Below, piece by piece: positions 34,298 to 42,059 of a DNA stretch of 64,000 nt. The DNA lies in contig CAWFAP010000006.1 of NCBI GenBank assembly GCA_963813975.1, positions 1,488,001 to 1,552,000 on the forward strand. Direction: 5' to 3'. Each line of letters starts with the position of its first letter. Positions within the stretch are counted from its first letter, which is position 1. Below the pieces are notes generated by a model. That model saw only the letters and a list, made by a program, of their open reading frames with translations, was not told the DNA's origin and searched no databases. A program made the position numbers and the translations under genes. This DNA comes from RYN-230 sp963813975 (GTDB lineage Bacteria; Actinomycetota; Actinomycetes; Streptosporangiales; Streptosporangiaceae).

Positions 34298-35095
34298 TCA
34301 GGTGTGGCCTGGGGCGCGCTGCGCGCGGATCTGGCTTTCGCGGTCTTCGAATCCTGCTGAGCGGTAGACGCGGATGGCGTCTTCGTCGGGGTCAGCGACG
34401 ATGACCAGGGTGCGGGCGCCGAGATCATTGATGGCGTACTGGCCAGCGTGAAATACCAGCGTCCCGGCCAGTCCCCGGCGGCGGGCCGCCGGATGGGTCC
34501 CGACGTCCTGATAGCGGGCGATCCCGTCGGTCCCGGAAATCATGCCCAGCTGGGAGACCAGCTCACCGTCCAGGAACGCGCCGAACCACGCTCCGTGGCC
34601 GCCTTCGGCGAGACGGCGGCGGGCGCGGTTCCTGGCGCTGGTGAATGCCGGGCTGGCGGCGAACCCGTCCTCGGCGTCACACAGCTCCTGCAGCGTCGCC
34701 GACTGCTGCCAGTCGCTGTCTCCGGCCAGCTGCCGGATGGACGCGGCCCGGTTCGCGCGCGGCGGCTCGCGGACCGCCTGGGCGGTCAGGACGGTGTCCC
34801 GCTGGACCTCCAGCCCGGCCGCGGCCAAGCCGGCCAGGTCAGTCCCGTCATCGCTGGTGATATCCAAGCCGAGGGCCACGTGGGCCGCGGCCGGGAACTC
34901 GGCGGTGAACAGTGACAGCCAGCGGGCCGCCTCCCCGTGGGCCGCCTGCGGCGGCAGCAGCAGGAAGTTACCCCACCAGAACTGGGGATTCGCCGGAGTG
35001 CGGATGGCCAGATAGCCGGGATGATCGGTGACCTCGCTGCCTTCGAGCGCCCGGAGCATCACGTCAGTCCGGAATCCCAGCGAGGCAATCTTCAC
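34298..35095 (-). CDS. GNAT-family N-acetyltransferase
   Basis: About 265 residues. The N-terminal half, starting VKIASLGFRTDVML and GSEVTDHPGYLAIRTPANP, is a partner domain common in two-domain GNAT proteins. The C-terminal half (about 140-265) has the acetyl-CoA site VGTHPAARRRGLAGTLV and the end VYRSAGFEDRE. GTG 35095 matches the usual N-terminus but has no clear ribosome site, so a leaderless transcript is possible. The longer frame upstream enters the PPOX-like gene region and is unsupported. Confidence 0.82.
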   Translation of the reverse strand: MKIASLGFRTDVMLRALEGSEVTDHPGYLAIRTPANPQFWWGNFLLLPPQAAHGEAARWLSLFTAEFPAAAHVALGLDITSDDGTDLAGLAAAGLEVQRDTVLTAQAVREPPRANRAASIRQLAGDSDWQQSATLQELCDAEDGFAASPAFTSARNRARRRLAEGGHGAWFGAFLDGELVSQLGMISGTDGIARYQDVGTHPAARRRGLAGTLVFHAGQYAINDLGARTLVIVADPDEDAIRVYRSAGFEDRESQIRAQRAPGHT

Positions 35096-35153
35096 ATCAG
35101 GAAACGTAACAAAGGCCAGCTGCCAGCGCAGCCCGCTCGTCTCCGGGACGCAC

Positions 35154-35708
35154 TCACGTCCCGCACTGCGGGGTTCCCGTGGTGAGCAGTCGCTGGACCT
35201 GCTGAGGCGGCCCGAGGGTGGTGGGCGTGGCGGGCGGGCGCAGGTATTCATTGCCCGCCGGCCAGCGCGCGACATGCTGGGCATTGCTTGCGGCGTCATG
35301 CCCGATGTACGCGACGTCAGCAATGCTTACGGCGAACAGCGTGAACTGGCCCGGGACGGGTTTCCAGCCGAGGCTGGCGGCGACGGCCGCGGCGTATTGC
35401 CGCTGGACTTCACCGGCGGGCTCGATCCGCACGGTGCCACGGATCATGATCTCGCCGGGGGGTGCCCGGTCGGTGATGATGCTGTGCAGCAAGATCCGCG
35501 GATCGCGCTGCAGGTCGCGGGCCTTGGCCGAGGCAGGCATCATCGACAGCCACAGCTGCCCGTCCATCAGCAGCGGCTCCGCACCGCTGATCCGCGCCGA
35601 CCCATCCCGTCTGGTCGTGCCCACGAGCAGGACACCCGGCCTGATCAGGAGGTCGTGCGCGACAACGCCAAGGGCAGGCTGGCAGGCGGCAAACTCAGAC
35701 CATCTCAT
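35154..35708 (-). CDS. Pyridoxamine 5'-phosphate oxidase-like protein
   Basis: A 184-residue split-barrel flavoprotein-like sequence: GVLLVGTTRRDGSARISGAEPLLMDG, WLSMMPASAKARDLQRDPRILLHS and the C-terminal FTLFAVSIADVAYIG. It is close in type to general stress/PPOX proteins. It sits 58 bases upstream of the GNAT start on the same strand, so the two may be co-transcribed. The role is unknown. Confidence 0.82.
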   Translation of the reverse strand: MRWSEFAACQPALGVVAHDLLIRPGVLLVGTTRRDGSARISGAEPLLMDGQLWLSMMPASAKARDLQRDPRILLHSIITDRAPPGEIMIRGTVRIEPAGEVQRQYAAAVAASLGWKPVPGQFTLFAVSIADVAYIGHDAASNAQHVARWPAGNEYLRPPATPTTLGPPQQVQRLLTTGTPQCGT

Positions 35709-35812
35709 GACTCCTCGGTACTCCGCGGCACCGACAATCCGCCAGGTCCGTCACTACCAGCCAGGCCGGCGGCGACGCCCCGCCGCCCGGATACCCCGCG
35801 GCAGCTCAGGCG

Positions 35813-36811
35813 TCATCGGGCCTCGGCTGCTGCCCGGTGGCTGAGGACGCGGATGGCGGCGGCGACCTGGCGCGGTGAGGCAATCATCGTGAGGTGCCGG
35901 CCCGGAACGATAATCGGATGCGGGGCCCCGATCGTGGCCGCGACCTCGGCCGGTGCTGCCTTGCTGTACTGCGGATCGTCAGAACCGAACACCACGCTCT
36001 TAGGTAGCGGGCTGCTGCGCAGCCTGCCGAGCTGGGCGCTGGTGAGGCTCGGGATGCCTGTCCGCAGGGTCAACCACAGGGCACTCTCGGCCCCGGGCTG
36101 TTGCAGCGGGCGGCGCCACACCTCGACGCCGGCGCGGCTGAGCGGGGGGCACAGCGGGCCGCACTGCGAGCCGTAGATGGTGCGGATCGCCCAGTCCAGG
36201 CCGAGTCCGAGACGGAACAGCGTGGTCCGGTAGGGGCCGGGGATCAGGTACGGCGCGAACCACGGGATGGCCAGGGGCCTGGCGTCGCCGTCCAGGAACA
36301 TGAGGCCGGCGATGCGCGGCCCGCCGTCCAGGGCCGCGAGGCCGGCGACCGCCGCCCCGCTGGAATGGCCGACCACGATAGGAGCGTTGCGGCCGGTCAG
36401 GCCCATGGCCCGGATGAAGGCCAGGATCTGCGCGGCGTCATGCGCGACCGTGAACGGGGGGCTGGCCTGGCTGTAGCCGGTCCCCGTCAGGTCAAGCGCA
36501 AACACCCGGTGGTCGGTTCCCAGTTGCGCGCCGAGCGCGGCGAAGGTATCGGCGGTCTCGAATGCGCCGGGCACCAGCACGACGGGCCGGCCTGTCGTGC
36601 CCCACGCCCGGTATCGGGTCTGGATGTTCCCGGCCCGGGCGAACGTCAGGCCTGCCGGGCGGCTCGCGTAGCCGCTGGTCGCCGCGTTGTAGATCAGGCT
36701 TACGGCCGTCAGCGCCGCCACGGCGGCCGCGAGCCACAGGAGCAGCCGCCGCACCACGCGGAGGGCCCGGCGGTCCCGGCTGGGCGGCCCCTGCGTGCTG
36801 CCGGCGGGCAC
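35813..36811 (-). CDS. Membrane-anchored alpha/beta hydrolase
   Basis: A 332-residue protein. Residues about 20-42 (RLLLWLAAAVAALTAVSLIYNA) form a membrane anchor or signal, preceded by a basic stretch. The hydrolase domain has oxyanion VLVPGAFETAD, nucleophile VVGHSSGAAVAG, acid in VVFGSDDPQYSK and His in VPGRHLTMIAS. It probably acts on the outer face of the membrane. No neighbouring gene gives a substrate hint. Confidence 0.86.
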   Translation of the reverse strand: MPAGSTQGPPSRDRRALRVVRRLLLWLAAAVAALTAVSLIYNAATSGYASRPAGLTFARAGNIQTRYRAWGTTGRPVVLVPGAFETADTFAALGAQLGTDHRVFALDLTGTGYSQASPPFTVAHDAAQILAFIRAMGLTGRNAPIVVGHSSGAAVAGLAALDGGPRIAGLMFLDGDARPLAIPWFAPYLIPGPYRTTLFRLGLGLDWAIRTIYGSQCGPLCPPLSRAGVEVWRRPLQQPGAESALWLTLRTGIPSLTSAQLGRLRSSPLPKSVVFGSDDPQYSKAAPAEVAATIGAPHPIIVPGRHLTMIASPRQVAAAIRVLSHRAAAEAR

Positions 36812-37007
36812 GCCGGGGACGGTGCCGTCCAGAGGGATCAGGGTCCGGTGGTGCGGAGGTCGCCGGAGTGCCCGGCGTCCGGGCGGCCGATGGCGCGGGC
36901 GGGCGGGCCGGGCCGGGCCGGTGTCTGAGTCTCCCCCTCAACGTCGCCCTCGGCGAGGTAGCTCATCCCGGGCGTGGATGGGGGCTCCAGCGTGGTCATC
37001 GCACCCT

Positions 37008-37931
37008 TCAGTCCCCGGGCCGGCGGGCCTGGTTCGCTTCGCGGAGGACCGCCCAGGCGTCCGCCACCGGACCCACGTGCCCGAGCTTGTCGGGGTTGAG
37101 CACCGAGCGGATGGTCTGGATCCGACCGTCGAGTACGTCAAGGGTCCAGGTATTGAGGACCTTGCCGTCCCGGTCCCGGAAGATCGCTCCGGGCTGGCCG
37201 TTCACCTCGTGTGGCTCCAGCGTCACGTCGATCCGGACCATCGGCTGGATGAGCGCGGCGAGCACCCGGGCCACATTATCGGCACCGATGATGCCCCTGG
37301 CCCACTGCGGGGCCTTGCCGCCACCGTCACCGATCATCTGAACGTCGGCCGCGAGCAGCTCTTGCAGGCCGCCGACGTCCCCTTCAGCGAAGGCGTCGAA
37401 GAACCGCCCGGCGAGTTCCTCGCGCTCCCTGCGGTCGGCCTCGAACCGGGGCCGCCCGGCGTCCATATGGCGGCGCGCCCGCAGCGCGAGCTGGCGGCAC
37501 GCCGCCTCCGACCGGCCCACTGCCGATGCGACCTCGGGGAAGGTGAAGCCGAACACTTCCCGCAGGACGAAGACGGCCCGCTCGAGCGGGGTCAGCCGCT
37601 CGAGCAGCAGCAGGGCCGCCATCGATACCGAGTCGGCCAGCTCCGCCGACCGCTCGGGGTCCTCATAGGGGTCGGTGAGCAGCGGCTCGGGGAACCATGG
37701 CCCGGTGTACTCCTCGCGCCGGACGCGGGCCGAGCGCAGCACGTCGATCGAGATCCGGGTGACCACGGCCGACAGGAACGCCTTGGCCGACCTGGGCTGG
37801 GTCGGGGACGCGTCGTAGCGCAGCCAGGTTTCCTGGACCGCGTCCTCGGCCTCGGTCACGCTGCCCAGGATGCGGTAGGCGATCGAGAACAGCAGCGGCC
37901 GCAGTTCCTCGAATTCCCCGGCCCGGGTCAT
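37008..37931 (-). CDS. ECF41/SigJ-type RNA polymerase sigma factor with SnoaL-like C-terminal domain
   Basis: A 307-residue protein. The sigma-2 region is at about residues 8-75 (LLFSIAYRILGSVTEAEDAVQETWL), sigma-4 at about 105-157 (LTPLERAVFVLREVFGFTFPEVA), and an NTF2/SnoaL domain at about 170-290. It carries the two ECF41 marks, DGGGK (202-206) and NPDKL (279-283). In this group the C-terminal extension replaces an anti-sigma factor and tunes activity. ATG 37931 overlaps the epimerase stop (ATGA); the longer frame is the epimerase gene read in another frame. Co-encoded with the epimerase and near a CMD gene, the classic ECF41 neighbourhood. Confidence 0.93.
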   Translation of the reverse strand: MTRAGEFEELRPLLFSIAYRILGSVTEAEDAVQETWLRYDASPTQPRSAKAFLSAVVTRISIDVLRSARVRREEYTGPWFPEPLLTDPYEDPERSAELADSVSMAALLLLERLTPLERAVFVLREVFGFTFPEVASAVGRSEAACRQLALRARRHMDAGRPRFEADRREREELAGRFFDAFAEGDVGGLQELLAADVQMIGDGGGKAPQWARGIIGADNVARVLAALIQPMVRIDVTLEPHEVNGQPGAIFRDRDGKVLNTWTLDVLDGRIQTIRSVLNPDKLGHVGPVADAWAVLREANQARRPGD

Positions 37932-38860
37932 GCGAGTTCTTCCTTGAAGCCTTGGCGCCACGACGGGTAGCGCAGCTGCCAGCCGAGCTCCCGCTTGGCC
38001 TTGGCGTTGCAGAAGCCGCGGCCCTCGGTCATCATCAGCACCGCCACATCCCCGGCCAGCAGCCGGGCCAGCCACGCGGGGATCCGCATCGGCGGCTTCG
38101 CCCCGGCGCACTGCGCCAGATAAGGCAGCCACGCGCTCGCCGGGGCCGGCTCGTCGTCGACGATGTTGAACACGCCCTTCGCGTGCTGCTCCACGGCCAT
38201 GACGGTCGCGCTCGCCGCGTCGTCGACATGCACCCACGAGCAGTAGCCGGTGCCGCCCCCGACCAGCGGGAACAGCCGCTTGCGCACGAGCTTGACCTGA
38301 TCGTCGGTGGCGCCCGGCCCGTAGAGCCCGCCGTAGCGCAGGACGGCGCCGTCCGCCTTGGCGACCACGTCCTCGAGGTGGCGGATCGCCTCCATCCCCG
38401 CGTGCGCCGCGGTCCCCGTCATCAGGTCCAGCGGGTCCTCCTCGGTCTTGACCCATCCGCCCTGCCGGATCCCGTTCCAGTTGGCGTAACCCTGCGCGAC
38501 GAAGTGGGAGACGCCGGTCGCCTCGGCCGCCGCCAGCAGGTGGTCCGTCCCCTCGGTGCGCAGCCGGTTCGTGCCGCCGAACCACCGGTCAAAGTGCTTC
38601 AGATCGGGCTTGCCGGCGTGCGCCACGGAAATGGCGGTCATCTGGTTCACGATCGTGTCCGGCCGGGCGGCCGCCACCGCCTCACCGACCGACATCGCAT
38701 CCAGCCCGTCCATCACGACCCCATCGGCGCCCAGCTCCGCCAGCAAGCCCAGCCTGGCCGCGCTCGTGGTCGTCGCCGTCACCTGGTGGCCCCGGGCCAC
38801 GAGCTGCGGCACCAGCCGCCGCCCGAGGACCCCGCTCCCGCCAGCCACGAACACCCGCAT
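37928..38860 (-). CDS. NAD-dependent epimerase/dehydratase-family protein (ECF41-linked)
   Basis: An extended SDR of about 310 residues with nucleotide motif FVAGGSGVLGRRLV and later LRYGGLYGPGATDDQ. The usual YxxxK is hard to place (YANWNGIRQGGWVK contains a Tyr and Lys at different spacing). This is a frequent partner of ECF41 sigma genes (the carboxymuconolactone decarboxylase, oxidoreductase or epimerase set). The start is ATG 38860 (or ATG 38866) behind GGGAAGG. An ECF41-type promoter lies upstream. Confidence 0.85.
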   Translation of the reverse strand: MRVFVAGGSGVLGRRLVPQLVARGHQVTATTTSAARLGLLAELGADGVVMDGLDAMSVGEAVAAARPDTIVNQMTAISVAHAGKPDLKHFDRWFGGTNRLRTEGTDHLLAAAEATGVSHFVAQGYANWNGIRQGGWVKTEEDPLDLMTGTAAHAGMEAIRHLEDVVAKADGAVLRYGGLYGPGATDDQVKLVRKRLFPLVGGGTGYCSWVHVDDAASATVMAVEQHAKGVFNIVDDEPAPASAWLPYLAQCAGAKPPMRIPAWLARLLAGDVAVLMMTEGRGFCNAKAKRELGWQLRYPSWRQGFKEELA

Positions 38861-38903
38861 GACCATCACCTTCCCGTACTCAGAGTCTGTCCCTGAAACC
38901 CGA

Positions 38904-38930
38904 GACGAGACAGCCCGGCCGTCAGTGACA
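38904..38930 (-). promoter_or_regulatory. ECF41-type promoter candidate before the epimerase-sigma operon
   Basis: On the minus strand: TGTCACT (38930-38924), 16 bases, CGTC (38907-38904), about 40 bases before the start codon. It matches the TGTCACA/CGTC pair of ECF41 promoters. It would make the sigma factor autoregulated. Confidence 0.62.
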
Positions 38931-39040
38931 TGGGAAGGAAGACAGTTCGGAGAAGATCGCCGGCCGCTGCTGGCCGATACGCCCGGTCAGCCGTCCCCGG
39001 TGCCGGCCGGGGCTGTGCCGGCCGGGAAGGAGCCCTCAGG

Positions 39041-39649
39041 TCAGACGGCCGGGCTGGCGTCCGCCTCCCGCAGCTGGCGGGCGACTTCGGGGGCGAGGCC
39101 GGCCAGGCTGGCCGTGCCGAGCTCGCCGTTCTTGACCTGGAGCGTCTTCAGGAACCGCTGCTGGCCCATGGTGAGGCCGATGAAATAGCCGAGCTCGACG
39201 AGTTCGGGCTCGGAAAAGTGCTCGTGCAGCTCCGCCCAGAGGTCGTCGTCGGCGCTGCCGGGATCCCAGGCGATCGCCTCGGCCCAGCGGAGTGCCGCGC
39301 GCTCGCGATCGTCATAGCGATCGGACTTGCGGAAGTCGATGAGGTCGTCGTAGTCGTCCTCGGTGGCACCGTGCGCGGCCGCGAGGTGCGATCGCTGGCC
39401 GGCGCAGTACCCGCACTCCATGGACTTCGCGACGTAGACCCGCGCCAGTTCCTTGATCCGGTGGTCGAGGACGCCTTCGCGGAACACCTGCTGCCAGGAA
39501 GCTGCGAAGGTCCGCAGGACAGCGGGGACGTGCGCCCGGATGGCCTGGCTCTCGATCCGCGGAGTGCCGTAGGTCCGGGACTCCTCAAGGAGCGCCGCGA
39601 GTTGCGGATCGGTAACCGTGCTCGGGTCAACGTAACTGATACGAGGCAT
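39041..39649 (-). CDS. Carboxymuconolactone decarboxylase/AhpD-like protein
   Basis: A 202-residue all-helical protein with the AhpD-like active site KSMECGYCAGQRSH (CxxC with nearby His). This group includes peroxidases and decarboxylases and is the most common ECF41 partner. ATG 39649 is behind AGGAG; the upstream 14 codons overlap the LacI operator and are unlikely. A sigma-70-like promoter (TTGACA 39707-39702, CAGTAT 39683-39678) and a LacI operator lie upstream, so control may be by LacI rather than ECF41. Confidence 0.87.
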   Translation of the reverse strand: MPRISYVDPSTVTDPQLAALLEESRTYGTPRIESQAIRAHVPAVLRTFAASWQQVFREGVLDHRIKELARVYVAKSMECGYCAGQRSHLAAAHGATEDDYDDLIDFRKSDRYDDRERAALRWAEAIAWDPGSADDDLWAELHEHFSEPELVELGYFIGLTMGQQRFLKTLQVKNGELGTASLAGLAPEVARQLREADASPAV

Positions 39650-39658
39650 CTGATCTCC

Positions 39659-39674
39659 TGGCAATCGATTGCCA
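39659..39674. promoter_or_regulatory. LacI-type operator 1 (perfect palindrome)
   Basis: TGGCAATCGATTGCCA, a perfect 16-base palindrome, sits where the transcript of the CMD-like gene should start. It is typical of a GalR/LacI family operator with a central CG. Confidence 0.75.
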
Positions 39675-39724
39675 TTAATACTGCTCGGCATGTTCCGGGT
39701 ATGTCAAGGTACTGCGGATGATGG

Positions 39725-39740
39725 TGGCAATCGATCGCCA
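39725..39740. promoter_or_regulatory. LacI-type operator 2
   Basis: TGGCAATCGATCGCCA, the same site with one arm mismatch, lies 20 bases before the lacI-type gene start. The two operators are 66 bases apart, which could support a repressor loop. Confidence 0.72.
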
Positions 39741-39759
39741 CGATCAGTATCCTCTGCTC

Positions 39760-40785
39760 ATGGCAGACCGCCCGACCATCCGGGATGTCGCGGAGCTGGC
39801 CGGGGTGCACCCCGGCACCGCCTCGCGGGCGCTCGACCCGCGCCTCGAAGGCCGGATCTCGGCTCCCACCGCGGAGCGGGTCCGGGTGGCGGCCAGGCGC
39901 CTCGGCTATGTGGCCGACCCGGTCGCCCGGCAGTTGCGGGTACGGCGCAGTGCAGTGATCGGCGTCATCGTCCCGGACCTGGCCAACCCCGTCTTTCCGC
40001 CGGTCGTCCAGGGGATCGAGGACGCGCTGGCCGAGGCCGGGTATGTCGCGCTCGTCGCGAACACGGGCAACGACCCCGGCCGGGAACGTGACCGCATCAC
40101 TGCCCTCCAGGGACGCCGGTGCGACGGTTACATCGTGGCCTCGGCCACCCTCGACGGAACCACGATCACCCGGCTCACGGCCGCGGCCGAGCCGGTCATC
40201 CTGGTCAACCGTGAGACCGGTGACCCAGGACTGCCGGCTGTCGGTAGTGACGACCGGGCGGGCGTCCAGGCCGCCATGGCCCACCTGGCCGGCCTGGGCC
40301 ACCGGGCTATCGCCCACCTCACCGGCCCGCCCAACCTGTCGATCGTGCAGACCCGGGCCGAAGCATTCCGCGCCTCCGCGGAACGGCTGGGGCTCGACCC
40401 GGGCCTGCTGGTGCTGCGCCACTGCCCGGCGCTGACCGCTTCCGGCGCCCAGGAGGCTGCGCTGGCCATGCTGGCTGGGAACCCGGCGATCACGGCCATC
40501 CTGGCCGGCAACGACCTGATGGCCCTGGGATGTTACGCCGCCGCCCAGCAGGCGGGCCGCCCCTGCCCGGCCAGCCTGTCTATCGTCGGCTACAACGACA
40601 TGCCGTTCGTGGAGTGGTGGCGCCCCGCACTGACCACCGTCCGCATCCCGCAATACGACATCGGCCAGGAAGCAGCCCGCCTCCTGCTCGAGCAGCTCGG
40701 CACCGGGGGACACGGCCCCGCTAAGCAGATCCTGCTGCCCACCTCGCTGACCATCAGATCGTCCACCGGCCCGCCGCCTGCGTAA
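39760..40785 (+). CDS. LacI-family transcriptional regulator
   Basis: A 341-residue regulator. The N-terminal HTH is RPTIRDVAELAGVHPGTASRAL, followed by the hinge region and a periplasmic-binding-like domain (IGVIVPDLANPVFPPVVQGIE, NDPGRERDRITALQGRRCDGYI). ATG 39760 matches the usual HTH start. The two palindromes between it and the CMD-like gene suggest that it represses both. The C-terminal PxxDIGQEAARLLLEQL is normal. The effector is unknown. Confidence 0.93.
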   Translation: MADRPTIRDVAELAGVHPGTASRALDPRLEGRISAPTAERVRVAARRLGYVADPVARQLRVRRSAVIGVIVPDLANPVFPPVVQGIEDALAEAGYVALVANTGNDPGRERDRITALQGRRCDGYIVASATLDGTTITRLTAAAEPVILVNRETGDPGLPAVGSDDRAGVQAAMAHLAGLGHRAIAHLTGPPNLSIVQTRAEAFRASAERLGLDPGLLVLRHCPALTASGAQEAALAMLAGNPAITAILAGNDLMALGCYAAAQQAGRPCPASLSIVGYNDMPFVEWWRPALTTVRIPQYDIGQEAARLLLEQLGTGGHGPAKQILLPTSLTIRSSTGPPPA

Positions 40786-40855
40786 TCCGGACTGGTAAAC
40801 GCGCTATGCCCGCCCGCCCGGCTGCCTCCGCCTGCGCGGCCGTCCCCGGCCGCGG

Positions 40856-41020
40856 CTAGCCGCGGTGGCTGGGCACGAGCAGGTTGATGCGGTCTCCAGG
40901 GCTGAGAATGAGCTCCGGGCCGGGATTTCCCAGCCGCCTGTCGTGGGCCACAGAAACCGGGATCCAGCCGGCGGGCCAGGTCAGGGAACCGAGTGCCCGG
41001 CCGGTGTCATCTGGCCGGGC
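40856..41020 (-). pseudogene. RCK_C/TrkA-C domain fragment
   Basis: About 52 residues read on the minus strand look like a complete TrkA-C/RCK_C domain: GRALGSLTWPAGWIPVSVAH followed by PGPELILSPGDRINLLV and a stop. No ATG or GTG precedes it in the right frame, and the frame before it is the anti-sigma-like gene in another phase. It is probably the 3' end of a lost K+ channel or antiporter gene. A non-canonical start is the only way it could be expressed alone. Confidence 0.45.
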
Positions 41021-41228
41021 TGCGTACCGCCTCGAGGAGGCCGTCGAAGTCCTCGCCACACGGCCCGCACGCGGCCAGATGTGCCGCGATGCCCGGGTAG
41101 CGTTCCGCCGCCGAGGCGTCGGCGGCGGCGAGTTCGGCGTATACGTGCAGCAGGTCCATCGCCTCGGCACATCCGACATCGCGCGGGTCGGTCCGCAGGA
41201 AGCGGTCGAGAGCGGTCCAGCCGTTCAT
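41007..41228 (-). CDS. Small zinc-binding anti-sigma-like protein
   Basis: A 73-residue protein with the H-x3-C-x2-C pattern AAHLAACGPCGEDFDGLL of zinc anti-sigma (ZAS) folds. Unlike most anti-sigma factors it lacks a membrane segment. It follows the ECF gene with an ATGA overlap, so it is probably its regulator. It could also be only a truncated anti-sigma. Confidence 0.65.
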   Translation of the reverse strand: MNGWTALDRFLRTDPRDVGCAEAMDLLHVYAELAAADASAAERYPGIAAHLAACGPCGEDFDGLLEAVRSPAR

Positions 41229-41893
41229 GAGTGCCTCGAAGTCTGATCGTTCAGGTACCCCTTAGCGGCCAGGGCGGCCCGCAGCTTACGTCGCGCGTCG
41301 AACATTGTCTTGTAGATTACGTTCCGGGTAGTGCCGAGCTCGGTGACCAGGGTGTCCATGGGCACGCCGTTGAGCACGAGCGCGACGAAGACCTGCCGCT
41401 GCCGCGGGGTGAGGTGCTCATCCACCGCGCGGCGCACCTCGCCGGCCAGCTCCCGCCGCTCTGTTTCCCGGGCGGGATCGAGGCCGAACCGGTCGGGCAG
41501 CCGCTCCCAGTCCTCCGCATCCATCGGGACAGCCGGGTTGCTCCAGAAATGCCGCCCGATTTTGGCCGATACCTCGAAGATGACGAACTTGTAAGCCCAG
41601 GTCGTAAACTTGCTCTCGCCCCGGAACTGGCCAAGCTTGACGACGATGGCCAGGAGGGCATCGGCCGCGGCCTGATATGCGAGGTCATCGAGCTCAGGGC
41701 CGGTGATACGGAGCTGGCCGGCGCGTCGCCGCAACTCGCCCCCGGCGATCCGCAGCAGCAGGTCGTGCAGGCGGGTCAGGGCCGCCTCCCGTTGCGGCCC
41801 AGAGCCGGTGAGCGCCCGGACCCACTGCTCGGAGTCGGGATCGAATCGCGGCGCCGGGGAGATCCCGCCGACGGTGGGATCAGCGGACGCCAT
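41225..41893 (-). CDS. ECF-type RNA polymerase sigma factor
   Basis: A 222-residue protein. Sigma-2 is at about residues 35-110 (ELDDLAYQAAADALLAIVVKL, FTTWAYKFVIFEVSAKIGRHF) and sigma-4 at about 160-215 (HLTPRQRQVFVALVLNGVPMDTLVTELGTTRNVIYKTMFDARRKLRAAL as one long region). It overlaps the small ZAS-like gene. It is unrelated to the ECF41 gene nearby. ATG start at 41893; the signal sensed is unknown. Confidence 0.88.
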   Translation of the reverse strand: MASADPTVGGISPAPRFDPDSEQWVRALTGSGPQREAALTRLHDLLLRIAGGELRRRAGQLRITGPELDDLAYQAAADALLAIVVKLGQFRGESKFTTWAYKFVIFEVSAKIGRHFWSNPAVPMDAEDWERLPDRFGLDPARETERRELAGEVRRAVDEHLTPRQRQVFVALVLNGVPMDTLVTELGTTRNVIYKTMFDARRKLRAALAAKGYLNDQTSRHS

Positions 41894-42012
41894 GATCTCA
41901 TCCTACGGAAGCGCGGTCCTTGAGGCCCGGGAGCGGCTCGGCGGCGTGGGTCAGATCGTCGCGCTGCCGCTCGCTGGCGGGCCACGACTGCGAGACGGCG
42001 GCCCAGGGTTGC

Positions 42013-42040
42013 CCGGGCCCGCCCGTCCGGGCGGGCCCGG
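42013..42040 (-). terminator. Strong GC hairpin downstream of the propeller gene
   Basis: CCGGGCCCGCCC-GTCC-GGGCGGGCCCGG forms a perfect 12-base stem with a 4-base loop. It begins 19 bases after the stop of the secreted propeller gene. There is no T-run, so it may be a U-less actinobacterial terminator or an RNA-stabilising hairpin. Confidence 0.65.
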
Positions 42041-42059
42041 GGCACCAGGCTGGATGGGC

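Noticed and set aside
37008..38585. A 525-codon frame joining sequence opposite the epimerase gene to the sigma factor
   Set aside because: The first ~218 residues are low-complexity and in the wrong phase of the epimerase gene; the sigma factor begins at 37931 with an ATGA overlap.
39148..40713. A 521-codon minus-strand frame opposite lacI and across the CMD gene
   Set aside because: It is antisense to lacI and frame-shifted to the CMD gene; no motif matches.
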